Origin: DASSBG01 sp965651365
GTDB lineage: Bacteria > Pseudomonadota > Gammaproteobacteria > Xanthomonadales > Rhodanobacteraceae
DNA length: 21,145 bases
Direction: 5' to 3'
NCBI GenBank assembly: GCA_965651365.1
Contig: CBFGSA010000042.1
Coordinates: 1 to 21,145, forward strand
Shown here: positions 6,283 to 14,288 of the stretch, one piece after another
How the letters are laid out: each line of letters opens with the position of its first letter
Numbering within the stretch: the stretch's first letter is position 1
Made by a program: the position numbers and the translations under genes
Notes under the pieces: generated by a model
What the model was told of the DNA's origin: nothing
Seen by the model: the letters and a program-made list of their open reading frames with translations, nothing else
Databases searched by the model: none

Positions 6283-8595
6283 TCAATCGGTCGGCAGCAG
6301 GGAGACCTGGTCCAGGCCGTACAACGGGCCGGGGATGGGCACGTCGAACTGCAGACAGATGGCGTGGGTCCCGCGCAGTTGCGGCAGGGCATGCTCCAGG
6401 GTGAATCGTTGAGGGTCCTGGCCGGGTGGCGGCAACGGCATCGATGCGACCACCCTCCCATCACAGTCATCCAGCCGCGCCACCAGTTCACCCTGTGGCG
6501 TGCGGTGCGTGCGCCTGATCACCTTGTCGACCTCGTGCGCCAGCGCATAGTTGCGCGGCAGGCGGGCCACGTCGATGCGAATCGCGCCAACCCCATCCAG
6601 TGCCGTGGGCGGATACATCTGGCAAGCATCAAAAACGTTCACGCTGTAGTCGGGCGCAAGACTCGTGGCGTTTGCCGCCGGCTGCACCCGCAGGCGAAAG
6701 TCGCTGCCCGGACAGTTCGGCAGGGTGTTGCCGGACAGACTCAGCAGGGCCGCATGCGACAGCACGCGCTGGCGTGGGTGTGACAGCGGCTTGCCATGAT
6801 CGTCCAGCGCAAGCGCCGCGACGGTAGTCGGCAGCGTTACCGGAAAGGGACCGGTATAACGTGGCGACTGGCTGTTCGGGGTGCTGCCATCGAGCGTGTA
6901 GCGGATTGTGCCGAAGCCAGCCTGGTTGCTCAGCATGACCCGCGCGCTGCCACTGGCCAGCGCGTGTGCACGATCAACCGTGATGTCGACGGCAAACGCG
7001 CTGTCCGACCAGGCCACGTTGCCGGCTGCGTAGCGGCCGAGCTGCGGTGACAGGCGCTGCAGAAAATTGTCCCAGTTGCGCTTCGATGGCGGTGACCAAA
7101 GCACTTCGGCCAGCGCATCGATGCGCGGGAAAATCGCACGCAGCACATGCCCGGCGCCAGGCAGGTGCTCGGTCCAGACATTGGCCTGGGCGCCCAGAAC
7201 GTGTTTGCGGGCTCGGGCATCGAGCGCCGGCGGCGCAGGGTCGTAGGCGTACACGTCCGCAAGCGAAATGACCGGAAGCCTGCCGCTGATCTCGTCACTG
7301 CGGCTGCTCTGGATGTGGTCGAAATAAAGCTCGCCAGATGGCGCCATGACCACGTCATGGCCCTGCGACGCAGCCTTGACCGCACCCTTGCCACCGCGCC
7401 AGGACATCACCACGGCATTGTCCGGAGCACCACCATCCAGGATCTCGTCCCAACCCAGCATGCGCCGGCCATGCTGCGCCAGGTAGTTCGAAATCCGGTG
7501 CATGAACCAGGCCTGCAGTGCATCCGCGTCGTCCAGACCAAGCTGGTGCAGCCTCTTCCGGATCGTCGGCGAAGCCTGCCACTGATCCTTGATCGCCTCG
7601 TCACCACCGGCATGGATATAGCGCGACGGAAACAGCGCCATCACCTCGTCGAGCACGGCGTGGATGAGCTTGAAGGTGCGCGCGTCGATGTTGAACAGGT
7701 ACGGATTGACGCCCCAGTCCTGCGATACGGGCGGTCGCCTGCCAGTCACGCCGGCCCACGGATAGGAAGCCACGGCGGCCTGGGCATGGCCCGGCATGTC
7801 GATCTCCGGAATCACCATGATGTGACGCTCGGCCGCATACGCCACGATTTCGCGGATCTGCGCGCGCGTGTAGAACCCGCCATAGCGTTTTCCGTTGCCG
7901 TCCTTGCGCCAGGCGCCGATCCGGGTCAGCTCCGGATAGCCATCCACCGGCAACCGCCAGCCCTGGTCATCGGTCAGATGCCAATGGAAAACATTGAGCT
8001 TGTGCTCGGCCATCTGTTCGAGCACGGTCTTGATCGTGGCCACCGATTGCATGTGGCGCACCGAGTCCAGCATCAGCCCGCGCCAGCGGAAGCGGGGGTG
8101 ATCGACGATGATGCCATTGGCAATGCGGCGCACGCCAGCCTCCGGCGGCGCCGCACTCAGCAGTTGCCACAGGCTGATGCCCGCATAAAAAAGGCCGCGC
8201 GGGTCGCGTGCTGCGACGCGAACCCGGTCGGTGGAAATCTCGATGCGATAGCCCTCGCCACCGGGCGCTTGCAGGTCCATCGGATCGAGGCTGAACACGA
8301 TGCGGGTTCCCGAGGAAGAACCGCCGGACCATGGCCTGACATCGAGTTGCGGCCCACCCTCGCGGTCAAGGCGTCGCGCGAAACCGCGTGCAATCGCGAT
8401 CGCGCGTGCATCACCGGAGCGCACCAGCAGGGGCGTGTTCCGGTGCAGGGAAAAATGGCCGGGAGCCGCTTCAACCGAGGCCGGAACGGGGATGATCGGC
8501 CACGGTTGCACGCTCCCGGCACGGGAAACAGGCGCAGCAATGCACAACGTCAGAGTGATACCGAATGCATGGGTCAGTCTGAGCAAGGTGTGCAT
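6283..8595 (-). CDS. Secreted beta-N-acetylhexosaminidase, GH20
   Basis: A 770-residue exported enzyme that removes terminal GlcNAc (or GalNAc) from chitooligosaccharides by substrate-assisted retaining catalysis. A signal peptide occupies about residues 1-27. A GH20b-like N-terminal domain spans about 30-165, and the catalytic barrel starts near FRWRGLMLDSVRH (169-181). The catalytic pair is Asp332-Glu333 in HAGGDEA. Other family motifs are HWHLTDDQGWR (204-214), IPEIDMPGH, LGWDEIL, VMSWRG and ANVWTEHL. About 215 further C-terminal residues hold a chitobiase-like beta segment (RYTLDGSTPNS) and then an extra domain of unknown type with cysteines. The start at 8595 is used because AGGA lies upstream and it begins the signal peptide. 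It is the last gene of the glk - TonB receptor - GH20 transcript, placing it in periplasmic or surface chitin-oligomer breakdown. Confidence 0.92.
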   Translation of the reverse strand: MHTLLRLTHAFGITLTLCIAAPVSRAGSVQPWPIIPVPASVEAAPGHFSLHRNTPLLVRSGDARAIAIARGFARRLDREGGPQLDVRPWSGGSSSGTRIVFSLDPMDLQAPGGEGYRIEISTDRVRVAARDPRGLFYAGISLWQLLSAAPPEAGVRRIANGIIVDHPRFRWRGLMLDSVRHMQSVATIKTVLEQMAEHKLNVFHWHLTDDQGWRLPVDGYPELTRIGAWRKDGNGKRYGGFYTRAQIREIVAYAAERHIMVIPEIDMPGHAQAAVASYPWAGVTGRRPPVSQDWGVNPYLFNIDARTFKLIHAVLDEVMALFPSRYIHAGGDEAIKDQWQASPTIRKRLHQLGLDDADALQAWFMHRISNYLAQHGRRMLGWDEILDGGAPDNAVVMSWRGGKGAVKAASQGHDVVMAPSGELYFDHIQSSRSDEISGRLPVISLADVYAYDPAPPALDARARKHVLGAQANVWTEHLPGAGHVLRAIFPRIDALAEVLWSPPSKRNWDNFLQRLSPQLGRYAAGNVAWSDSAFAVDITVDRAHALASGSARVMLSNQAGFGTIRYTLDGSTPNSQSPRYTGPFPVTLPTTVAALALDDHGKPLSHPRQRVLSHAALLSLSGNTLPNCPGSDFRLRVQPAANATSLAPDYSVNVFDACQMYPPTALDGVGAIRIDVARLPRNYALAHEVDKVIRRTHRTPQGELVARLDDCDGRVVASMPLPPPGQDPQRFTLEHALPQLRGTHAICLQFDVPIPGPLYGLDQVSLLPTD

Positions 8596-8613
8596 GCGCC
8601 AATTCCTGCAAGG

Positions 8614-8644
8614 GGCCGGGATCGGCATGATGCAGACCCCGGCC
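8614..8644 (-). other. Intercistronic stem-loop between TonB receptor and GH20 genes
   Basis: On the transcribed (minus) strand, GGCCGGG pairs with CCCGGCC (7 bp, 17-base loop), lying in the 64 bases between the receptor stop and the GH20 start, just before the GH20 ribosome binding site. Such stems can stabilise upstream mRNA or lower downstream expression. In DNA this GC-rich it may also be a chance pairing. Confidence 0.3.
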
Positions 8645-8659
8645 TGAACGACACCAGCC

Positions 8660-11356
8660 TCAGAACTTGAAGTGCAGGCTGGCCATGTAGCGGCGCCCGG
8701 TGGTGTAGCGCGCCGCCGGCATGGCCTTGCTGCCGTTGTACTGCAGGTACTTCTCGTTGGTGAGGTTCATGCCGTCCAGCGACAGCGAGAGCTGGTCACT
8801 GAAGCGCCAGCCGAGCGAGGCGCTGACATCGGCATAGTCATCCGTCGTGGCCGGCTCGGCACCCGCCACGTAGCCCACACCCAGGTAGCTGCTGCGATAG
8901 TTGTAGTTGATCCGCGCACTGAACGGACCCTGTTCGTAGTACGGGCTGAGACTGAGCGAATTGCGCGACAGGTACGGCATGCCATCCCCCGCACTGGTCT
9001 TGCCATCGGCGTAGGTGTAGTTGGCGGCAAAGCCGAAGCCGGTGTCGGCAAACGGCTGCTGCCAGGACAGGGTCAGACCCTTGATCTTGGCGCTGCCGGC
9101 ATTGTGCGGCCGCGACACGCGGTAATCGCAGAAACCGTCATCGGTGCAGCCACCGGTGCCGATCATGCCGCTCCAGGTATCCGGGTCGTTGTCGCGGATC
9201 GAGTTGTAGTGGCGCTCGTCACCCGGCGTGATCTGGATGTAGTTGCGCACCCGCTTGTAGAACACGCTGGCCGCCAGCACCGACTGGTTGGCGAAATACC
9301 ACTCCACCGAGGCGTTGAAGTTGTCGGACTTGTACGGATCGATATCCGGACTGCCGCCGCTGCCGGTGAGAACCGTGTCATTGAGGAAGGTCTGGTTGAC
9401 CATCAGGTTGTACGGTGCCCAGGCAATGACCCGCGCGCCGGCCAGACGGAACACGACATCGCCGCCGTTGTCGTAGACCAGGTTGAACGAGGGCAGCACA
9501 TTGTTCTTGGTGTTGCTCTGGCTTTGCCACCAGCCAGCCGGGGCCGGCAACACCGGCGCCTCGCCGTTGGGAATGTTGTAGGCCGTACTGGCGGTCTTGG
9601 TGCGTACCACGCGCACACCGAAATTGCCGCGCAGCACGTCGGTGGCGTAGTTGAACTGCACGTAGCCGGCCGTGTTCTTCTGCTCGAGCTGCCAGGTATT
9701 GTTGAGCAACGACCCCGGATCGGAGTGCTGATAGTCGAGCGGGCTGTTGTTGATCCAGTCGCGGATGTTGTCTTCACCGACCTGAATGTGGTTTCCGAAG
9801 TTGTCGAACACATTGAACGGATCAAGGATGTCGGTATCACCGATCGTGCCCACGTCGGCCAGGGTGCCGCCGTTGACGCCGCCATACACGCCCAGGCCGT
9901 AGTCCTCGTTGTGCCGGGTGTAGCGGATGCCGACCTGCATCTGGTTGATCACGCTGTTGAAGTCGTGACTGAAGTCGAGCTGTGCGTAGCGATCCTTGGC
10001 ATGCGAGGAAAAGCGGCCGTTGTTGCCCAACCAGCCACCTCCCCAGCTTGCCGGGTCGTGATAGCTCGTCTGGTCATCGGCCTGGAAGCCCTTGTTGATG
10101 TCCCAGTTGAAGCCGCCGTAGTACACCGGCTCCAGCAGATACTGGCCGATGTTGGGGTTGTCGGATTTGCTGAAACCGCCCTGGCCACCCAGGCTCCAGT
10201 GATCTCCCTGGTAGTCGGCCTTGAAGTCCAGGCCCTTGGTAGTGACCACGGAATGACGCAACTGGTTGTCGTAGACGATGGCGCCGCCATCGCTGCTGGA
10301 GTGGCCGCTGGTGACCACGCCGCCACTGCCCACATTGAATGCATCGGTCGCACCCATGGTGGCCGCGTTCCAGTGCATGAAGTTGTACACCGACTGGTTG
10401 TAGTTGGCGAAGTTCTCGCGGATGTACAGCCCGCTCAGATTGGCCGAAAAGCGGTCACTGGGCCGGAACTGCAGGTTGAACAGTACGCTGTCGCGCTTGC
10501 GTTGCTGCTGGAAATAGGCCGCATTGATCTCGTCCGGCACCAGCGCATCGGCACTGAGCTGGCCCGAATCGACCATGCCGGCAATGGCCGGACTCTGGGC
10601 GGCATAGTCGGATACCGGGTGGTAGCCGAAAATCTCGATGCCCTGACGATCCACCCGTTCCTCGTAGTGCTGCGCGGCCACATCGAAACCGAAGCTTCCG
10701 GCCTCGTTTTTCCAGCTGTAAAGCAGCGAGGCATTGGGTTTGCCGGCGCTGGCCTGGTCGTTGTACATGTAGCCCACCGAGCCGCTGACGGTATTGGCAT
10801 CCATGTCCAGCGGCTTGCGCGAATGCATCATCACCACGCCGCCCAGGCTGCCCTCGGGCAGGTGCGCCTGCGAGGTCTTGAACACCTCCAGCCGACCGAG
10901 AATCTCGGGTGCCATCAGGGTGTAGTCAAAACCGCGATTGGGCGATTCACCGTACAACCAGATGGCCTGTGCTACCGGATGCCCATCAAGGAAACTGAGG
11001 TTCAGGCTGGGATCGGTGCCGTCGATACTGACGCGTTCGCCCTGACCAAACCGCCGGTCGATGGTCACGCCCGGCATCAGGGCCATGGCTTCGGCCACGT
11101 TGGTACTGGGGAACTTGCCAATGTCCTCGGCGGTAATCGCATCCACGATCGAATCGGCATTGCGTTTGGTCTCGAGCGATTTCTGCAGGCTTTCGCGAAT
11201 ACCGACCACCTGGATCGTACTCAGGTCGGTAGCCTGTTGCCGCGATTCCTGCTGTTTGTTGCTGTCCGAACTGGTGTCGTCCTGTGCTGCAGCCTGGGCG
11301 CTGATCAACAGCGCGGCAATGATACTGACCGAAAGCATGCTCTTGCGAATGTTCAT
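8660..11356 (-). CDS. TonB-dependent outer membrane receptor, probable chitooligosaccharide/GlcNAc transporter
   Basis: An 898-residue outer membrane receptor that would import substrate using TonB-ExbBD energy. A signal peptide covers residues 1-25 (MNIRKSMLSVSIIAALLIS, then AQAAAQ). A Gln/Ser-rich linker is followed by a TonB-box-like STIQVVG (about 45-51). The plug domain follows (SLQKSLETKRNADSIVDAIT, IGKFPSTNVAEAMALMPGV, ERVSIDGTDP), then a long beta-barrel ending in MASLHFKF with the expected terminal Phe. The plug start matches the Xanthomonas/Caulobacter TonB receptor style. No N-terminal STN signalling domain is present, so it is not expected to signal through the ECF sigma factor at the left of the window. 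The ATG at 11356 has AGGAGAG upstream. The substrate is inferred from the flanking GH20 and kinase genes. Confidence 0.9.
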   Translation of the reverse strand: MNIRKSMLSVSIIAALLISAQAAAQDDTSSDSNKQQESRQQATDLSTIQVVGIRESLQKSLETKRNADSIVDAITAEDIGKFPSTNVAEAMALMPGVTIDRRFGQGERVSIDGTDPSLNLSFLDGHPVAQAIWLYGESPNRGFDYTLMAPEILGRLEVFKTSQAHLPEGSLGGVVMMHSRKPLDMDANTVSGSVGYMYNDQASAGKPNASLLYSWKNEAGSFGFDVAAQHYEERVDRQGIEIFGYHPVSDYAAQSPAIAGMVDSGQLSADALVPDEINAAYFQQQRKRDSVLFNLQFRPSDRFSANLSGLYIRENFANYNQSVYNFMHWNAATMGATDAFNVGSGGVVTSGHSSSDGGAIVYDNQLRHSVVTTKGLDFKADYQGDHWSLGGQGGFSKSDNPNIGQYLLEPVYYGGFNWDINKGFQADDQTSYHDPASWGGGWLGNNGRFSSHAKDRYAQLDFSHDFNSVINQMQVGIRYTRHNEDYGLGVYGGVNGGTLADVGTIGDTDILDPFNVFDNFGNHIQVGEDNIRDWINNSPLDYQHSDPGSLLNNTWQLEQKNTAGYVQFNYATDVLRGNFGVRVVRTKTASTAYNIPNGEAPVLPAPAGWWQSQSNTKNNVLPSFNLVYDNGGDVVFRLAGARVIAWAPYNLMVNQTFLNDTVLTGSGGSPDIDPYKSDNFNASVEWYFANQSVLAASVFYKRVRNYIQITPGDERHYNSIRDNDPDTWSGMIGTGGCTDDGFCDYRVSRPHNAGSAKIKGLTLSWQQPFADTGFGFAANYTYADGKTSAGDGMPYLSRNSLSLSPYYEQGPFSARINYNYRSSYLGVGYVAGAEPATTDDYADVSASLGWRFSDQLSLSLDGMNLTNEKYLQYNGSKAMPAARYTTGRRYMASLHFKF

Positions 11357-11431
11357 GGTGTTGCTCTCCTGGGTTTGGCTTGTCTGTACAGGGCGCCGCG
11401 GGATTGCCCCGCACACCCGCTTGCAATTCGG

Positions 11432-12517
11432 TCATCCGGTGGGCGGATCGGAGCCTGCCTGATGGCCAGGAATCCGGGCAGCGGATCTGCCCAGATGAAT
11501 GTATGCGGCGCCAATGACGCCCAATCGGCCGTGCTCGATCATGCGCACGGACACCCGCTCCAGCACCGGGCGCATGCGCCCCTTGGCCAGAAATCGCGCA
11601 CGAAAGTCGCTGCGCGCCAGAAATTCGCGCAGTTGCGGCAGAATGCCCCCGGCCAGCCACACGGCGCCGGCGCCGTAGAGCATGGCCAGATCACCGGCGA
11701 AACTGCCCAGCAGGCCGCAAAAGCAATTCAGCGCGCGGCGCGCCAGCGCGTCATTGCCGATCTGCGCCGAGCGCGTGATGACCTCGGGCGTGTCCAGCAC
11801 ACAAGGCATGTCTTCGATCTCGGCCAGTGCTCGATACAGATTGAGCAGGCCCGGGCCGGACACGGCGTCCTCGATGCTCACGTGTTCGCGCTCGCGCGCC
11901 AGCACGGCGAGAATTTCGCGCTCCAGCGCGGTGCCGGGCGCCAGCCCGGTCTGGCCGGCCTCGGTGGCCAGCACCAGGGGCGGGTCACGGTCGGGAAAGA
12001 CCACGGCCGTGCCCAGCCCGGTGCCCGGACCCAGAATCACGCGCGGACCGCCCGCGTGAATGTCGTACTCGGCATTCAACGCAACGGCCGCCTCATCGTC
12101 GAGGTGCAGGGCAGCATGCGCCAGTGATTCGAAGTCGTTGGCCAGGGTCAGCTCGCTGAAACCCAGCGATTCGCGCAAGGCGGACAGGTTCACGATCCAG
12201 GGCAGATTGACGTTGATGATCTGATCGTCGATGGCATAGCCGGCACAGGCCAGTGCGCACTCGCGGATGGATGTGCCGCCATGCCGATCGAAAAAATCGC
12301 GCATGATGGCATCCAGACCGGGCCACTGCGCACAGACATATTTGTGGTAGTGCTCGATTTCCACCTGCTGCGGTCCGGCGCCGGCACGGACAATGGCCAT
12401 GCGCGCATGCGTGCCGCCCACATCCGCGGCCAGAAACGGCGCCCGCGCACTGCGCGCGGTCGAGCCGGGCGCGTGGCACCGGCTTGCGGCGTCATGCTGA
12501 TGTTCGCGTACTGCCAT
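11432..12517 (-). CDS. Glucokinase-family sugar kinase, probable GlcNAc/glucose kinase
   Basis: A 361-residue cytosolic hexokinase of the bacterial Glk family. The phosphate-binding motif is ADVGGTHARMA (31-41), the catalytic base Asp128 lies in ANDFES, and the second nucleotide-contact loop is LGPGTGLGTA (162-171). In E. coli Glk the sugar is held by Glu157, His160 and Glu187. Here the same spacing gives Glu186, Gln189 and Glu216 (TEAGQ and SIEDAVSGPG), so the His is replaced by Gln. It is the first gene of the TonB receptor/GH20 transcript, and no BadF-type NagK is in the window, so it is the obvious candidate for making GlcNAc-6-phosphate. A plain glucokinase role feeding the nearby edd-eda pathway is the main alternative. 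The ATG at 12517 has GGAAGGAAG upstream; a 26-residue polar N-terminal extension precedes the conserved fold. Confidence 0.87.
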   Translation of the reverse strand: MAVREHQHDAASRCHAPGSTARSARAPFLAADVGGTHARMAIVRAGAGPQQVEIEHYHKYVCAQWPGLDAIMRDFFDRHGGTSIRECALACAGYAIDDQIINVNLPWIVNLSALRESLGFSELTLANDFESLAHAALHLDDEAAVALNAEYDIHAGGPRVILGPGTGLGTAVVFPDRDPPLVLATEAGQTGLAPGTALEREILAVLAREREHVSIEDAVSGPGLLNLYRALAEIEDMPCVLDTPEVITRSAQIGNDALARRALNCFCGLLGSFAGDLAMLYGAGAVWLAGGILPQLREFLARSDFRARFLAKGRMRPVLERVSVRMIEHGRLGVIGAAYIHLGRSAARIPGHQAGSDPPTG

Positions 12518-12550
12518 CGCTTCCTTCCGCTGAAATCTGTGCCGAGTGTC

Positions 12551-12573
12551 GGCAAGCATGACAACGTTGTCAA
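12551..12573 (-). promoter_or_regulatory. Candidate promoter of glk - TonB receptor - GH20 operon
   Basis: On the minus strand the -35 box TTGACA (12573-12568) is a full consensus match. Seventeen bases downstream a weak -10 box GACACT begins (12550-12545). The palindromic operator at 12559-12572 overlaps the -35 box, so a bound repressor would block RNA polymerase. Confidence 0.45.
12559..12572. promoter_or_regulatory. Operator palindrome, probable LacI-family site for the glk operon
   Basis: TGACAACGTTGTCA is a perfect 14-bp palindrome with the central CG step typical of LacI-family operators. It lies 42 bases upstream of the glk start. A related but degenerate copy, TGACAACGTTAAAC, lies at 12784-12797 before nagP, which is co-transcribed with a LacI-type regulator gene. 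Confidence 0.72.
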
Positions 12574-12769
12574 CGACTTTTTTCGATGATTTTTTGCCTG
12601 TTTTTCAGGCGGTGCAGCAAAACACGCGCTTTCCCGTTTATACAGAAATCCAGCATCTTCATGTTTCAAAACAGCTATTTCCAGGATCGCCACGGCCATT
12701 CCGGATGCTGCAACGCAACACCCTGGCCACGTCCTGGCAGCCGGAAAGAACGGCGTCGCGCACGGGTAC

Positions 12770-12797
12770 TTGACGTTTGTGGATGACAACGTTAAAC
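12770..12797 (+). promoter_or_regulatory. Candidate nagP promoter with degenerate operator in the spacer
   Basis: The -35 box is TTGACG (12770-12775) and the -10 box TTAAAC (12792-12797), with a 16-bp spacer. Between them and over the -10 box lies TGACAACGTTAAAC (12784-12797), whose first ten bases equal the palindrome at 12559-12572. The placement predicts repression, probably weaker than at glk because one half-site is degenerate. Confidence 0.45.
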
Positions 12798-12942
12798 CTT
12801 GCGCTGTCTCAAGTCTTTTCAAGCGGCTTGCCGGGCATCTCCGGGCTTCTTTCCGGCCTGCGGAACCGACGCGGCAAGCGCCAGCCAACAGCGGCCGGAC
12901 TGCGCAGTTTGCCGGTCCCGCCAGTGCACGGAGTTCGTTCGC

Positions 12943-14244
12943 ATGCCCAATCCCGTACCCGCTCAACGCGCAAGTTACGCCAGCTCGATGCTGATCATCG
13001 GCGTGCTGTTTTTCATCTTCGGTTTCGTCACCTGGCTCAACGGTCCGCTGATCAGCTTCGTCAAGCTGGCCTTCGACCTCAACGACATCAACGCCTTCCT
13101 GGTGCCGATGGCGTTCTACCTGTCATACTTTTTCCTGGCCTTGCCGGCGGCCAACATCCTCAAGCGCACCGGCATGAAGCGCGGCATGGGCCTGGGCCTG
13201 TTCGTGATGGCGGTCGGCGCCGCCGCGTTCGGCCAGTTCGCCACCATGCGCATCTATCCGGGCGCACTCGGCGGCCTGTTCGTGATTGGCGCGGGCCTGG
13301 CCCTGCTGCAGACTGCCGCCAATCCCTACATCAGCATTCTCGGCCCCATCGAGAGCGCGGCCCAACGCATTGCGGTGATGGGCATCTGCAACAAGTTTGC
13401 CGGTTTTCTGGCGCCATTCGTGATCGGCACCCTGGTGTTGCGCGGCATGGACCATATCGATCAGCAGGTTCGCACAACCACCGATCCGGCGGCACGCGAC
13501 GCGCTGCTGAATGCATTCGCGGCCAAGATCCACCTGCCCTATCTGGCGATGGCGGCCATCCTGGTGGCGCTGGCGATATGGGTGCTGCGCTCGGCCCTGC
13601 CGGAAGTCGAGGCCGACAACGACAATGCGGGGAAAAACGAAGGCCGACGCGGCATTCTGCGCTTCCCGCACCTGTGGCTGGGCGTGCTGTGCCTGTTCGT
13701 CTATGTCGGCGTGGAAGTGATGGCCGGCGATGCCATCGGCACCTACGGCCAGGCCCTGGGTCTGCCCCTGAGCCAGACGCGGTTCTTCACTTCGTTCACC
13801 CTGTTTGCCATGCTGGCCGGCTATATCCTGGGCCTGCTGCTGATTCCGCGTTTTGTGTCGCAGCAGCGCTACCTGGCGTGGTCGGCCGTGCTCGGCGTGA
13901 TCCTGTCCATCGCAGCCTGGACCAGCAGCGGCATGCTGTCGGTGGTGTTCGTGGCATCACTTGGCCTGGCCAACGCGATGATGTGGCCGGCGATCTTCCC
14001 GCTGGCCATCCGCGGTCTGGGCAAGTACACCGAATTCGGCTCGGCGCTGCTGATCATGGGCATCGCCGGCGGAGCGATCATCCCGCAGATTTTCGTGCAT
14101 CTGAAGCAGCACATCGACTTTCAGCTTGCCTTTGTGCTTCTGATGGTGCCCTGTTACCTGTATATTCTGTTTTTTGCGCTCCGTGGTCACCGGGTCGGGG
14201 CGGCCCAGGCCGTCGCTCGCGCTTCTCCGGCTGCCGGGGCTTGA
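12943..14244 (+). CDS. nagP: Sugar MFS permease, FucP/NagP-like GlcNAc transporter
   Basis: A 433-residue inner membrane permease with about 12 hydrophobic segments, of the fucose/glucose/galactose:H+ symporter family (FHS). Seen motifs include the first helix region LIIGVLFFIFGFVTWLNGPL, then LVPMAFYLSYFFLALPAANI and the QTAANPYISILGP motif in the middle of the N-terminal half. NagP of Shewanella-type GlcNAc pathways belongs to this family. The position between a TonB receptor/GH20 operon and nag catabolic genes supports import of free GlcNAc, although glucose or galactose import is possible on sequence alone. The ATG at 12943 starts the conserved region and has GGAG nine bases upstream; the frame stays open upstream without family-like sequence. 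A LacI-type regulator follows after 44 bases, likely in the same operon. Confidence 0.88.
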   Translation: MPNPVPAQRASYASSMLIIGVLFFIFGFVTWLNGPLISFVKLAFDLNDINAFLVPMAFYLSYFFLALPAANILKRTGMKRGMGLGLFVMAVGAAAFGQFATMRIYPGALGGLFVIGAGLALLQTAANPYISILGPIESAAQRIAVMGICNKFAGFLAPFVIGTLVLRGMDHIDQQVRTTTDPAARDALLNAFAAKIHLPYLAMAAILVALAIWVLRSALPEVEADNDNAGKNEGRRGILRFPHLWLGVLCLFVYVGVEVMAGDAIGTYGQALGLPLSQTRFFTSFTLFAMLAGYILGLLLIPRFVSQQRYLAWSAVLGVILSIAAWTSSGMLSVVFVASLGLANAMMWPAIFPLAIRGLGKYTEFGSALLIMGIAGGAIIPQIFVHLKQHIDFQLAFVLLMVPCYLYILFFALRGHRVGAAQAVARASPAAGA

Positions 14245-14288
14245 GCGACGGCACGCCACGAGCCCGGGCGGCGAACAGGATCTGCTGA

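Larger units (their letters stand above)
12518..12942. other. Divergent control region, glk / nagP
   Basis: No gene is supported in these 425 bases. The glk side holds a promoter with an overlapping palindromic operator, and the nagP side a promoter with a degenerate operator. Between them, about 12573-12680 is clearly richer in A and T than the surroundings, with several T-tracts in phase-like spacing and a small GCCTG-TTTTT-CAGGC hairpin at 12596-12610. The right part (about 12800-12942) would be the nagP leader. It contains nested inverted repeats, GCTTGCCG (12826-12833) with CGGCAAGC (12872-12879) around TTCCG/CGGAA (12851-12865). Confidence 0.6.

Noticed and set aside
8660..11356. TonB receptor as a FecA-like partner of the ECF sigma factor
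   Set aside because: The receptor lacks the N-terminal STN signalling domain, and the sigma factor is about 8 kb away in a separate transcript.
8672..12127. Very long open frame (over 1100 codons) on the plus strand across the TonB receptor and glk
   Set aside because: It is antisense to two genes with clear family motifs, its translation is rich in His, Val, Gly and Arg with no recognisable domain, and such open frames are common opposite GC-biased genes.
12596..12610. GCCTG-TTTTT-CAGGC hairpin near T-tracts as an intrinsic terminator
   Set aside because: The T-tract precedes rather than follows the stem on the plus strand, and the stem lies upstream of both divergent genes, so a terminator role does not fit.
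12799..12942. 48-residue N-terminal extension of NagP
   Set aside because: It is Cys/Arg/Ala-rich with no membrane segment, unlike FHS permeases, and overlaps the likely promoter leader.
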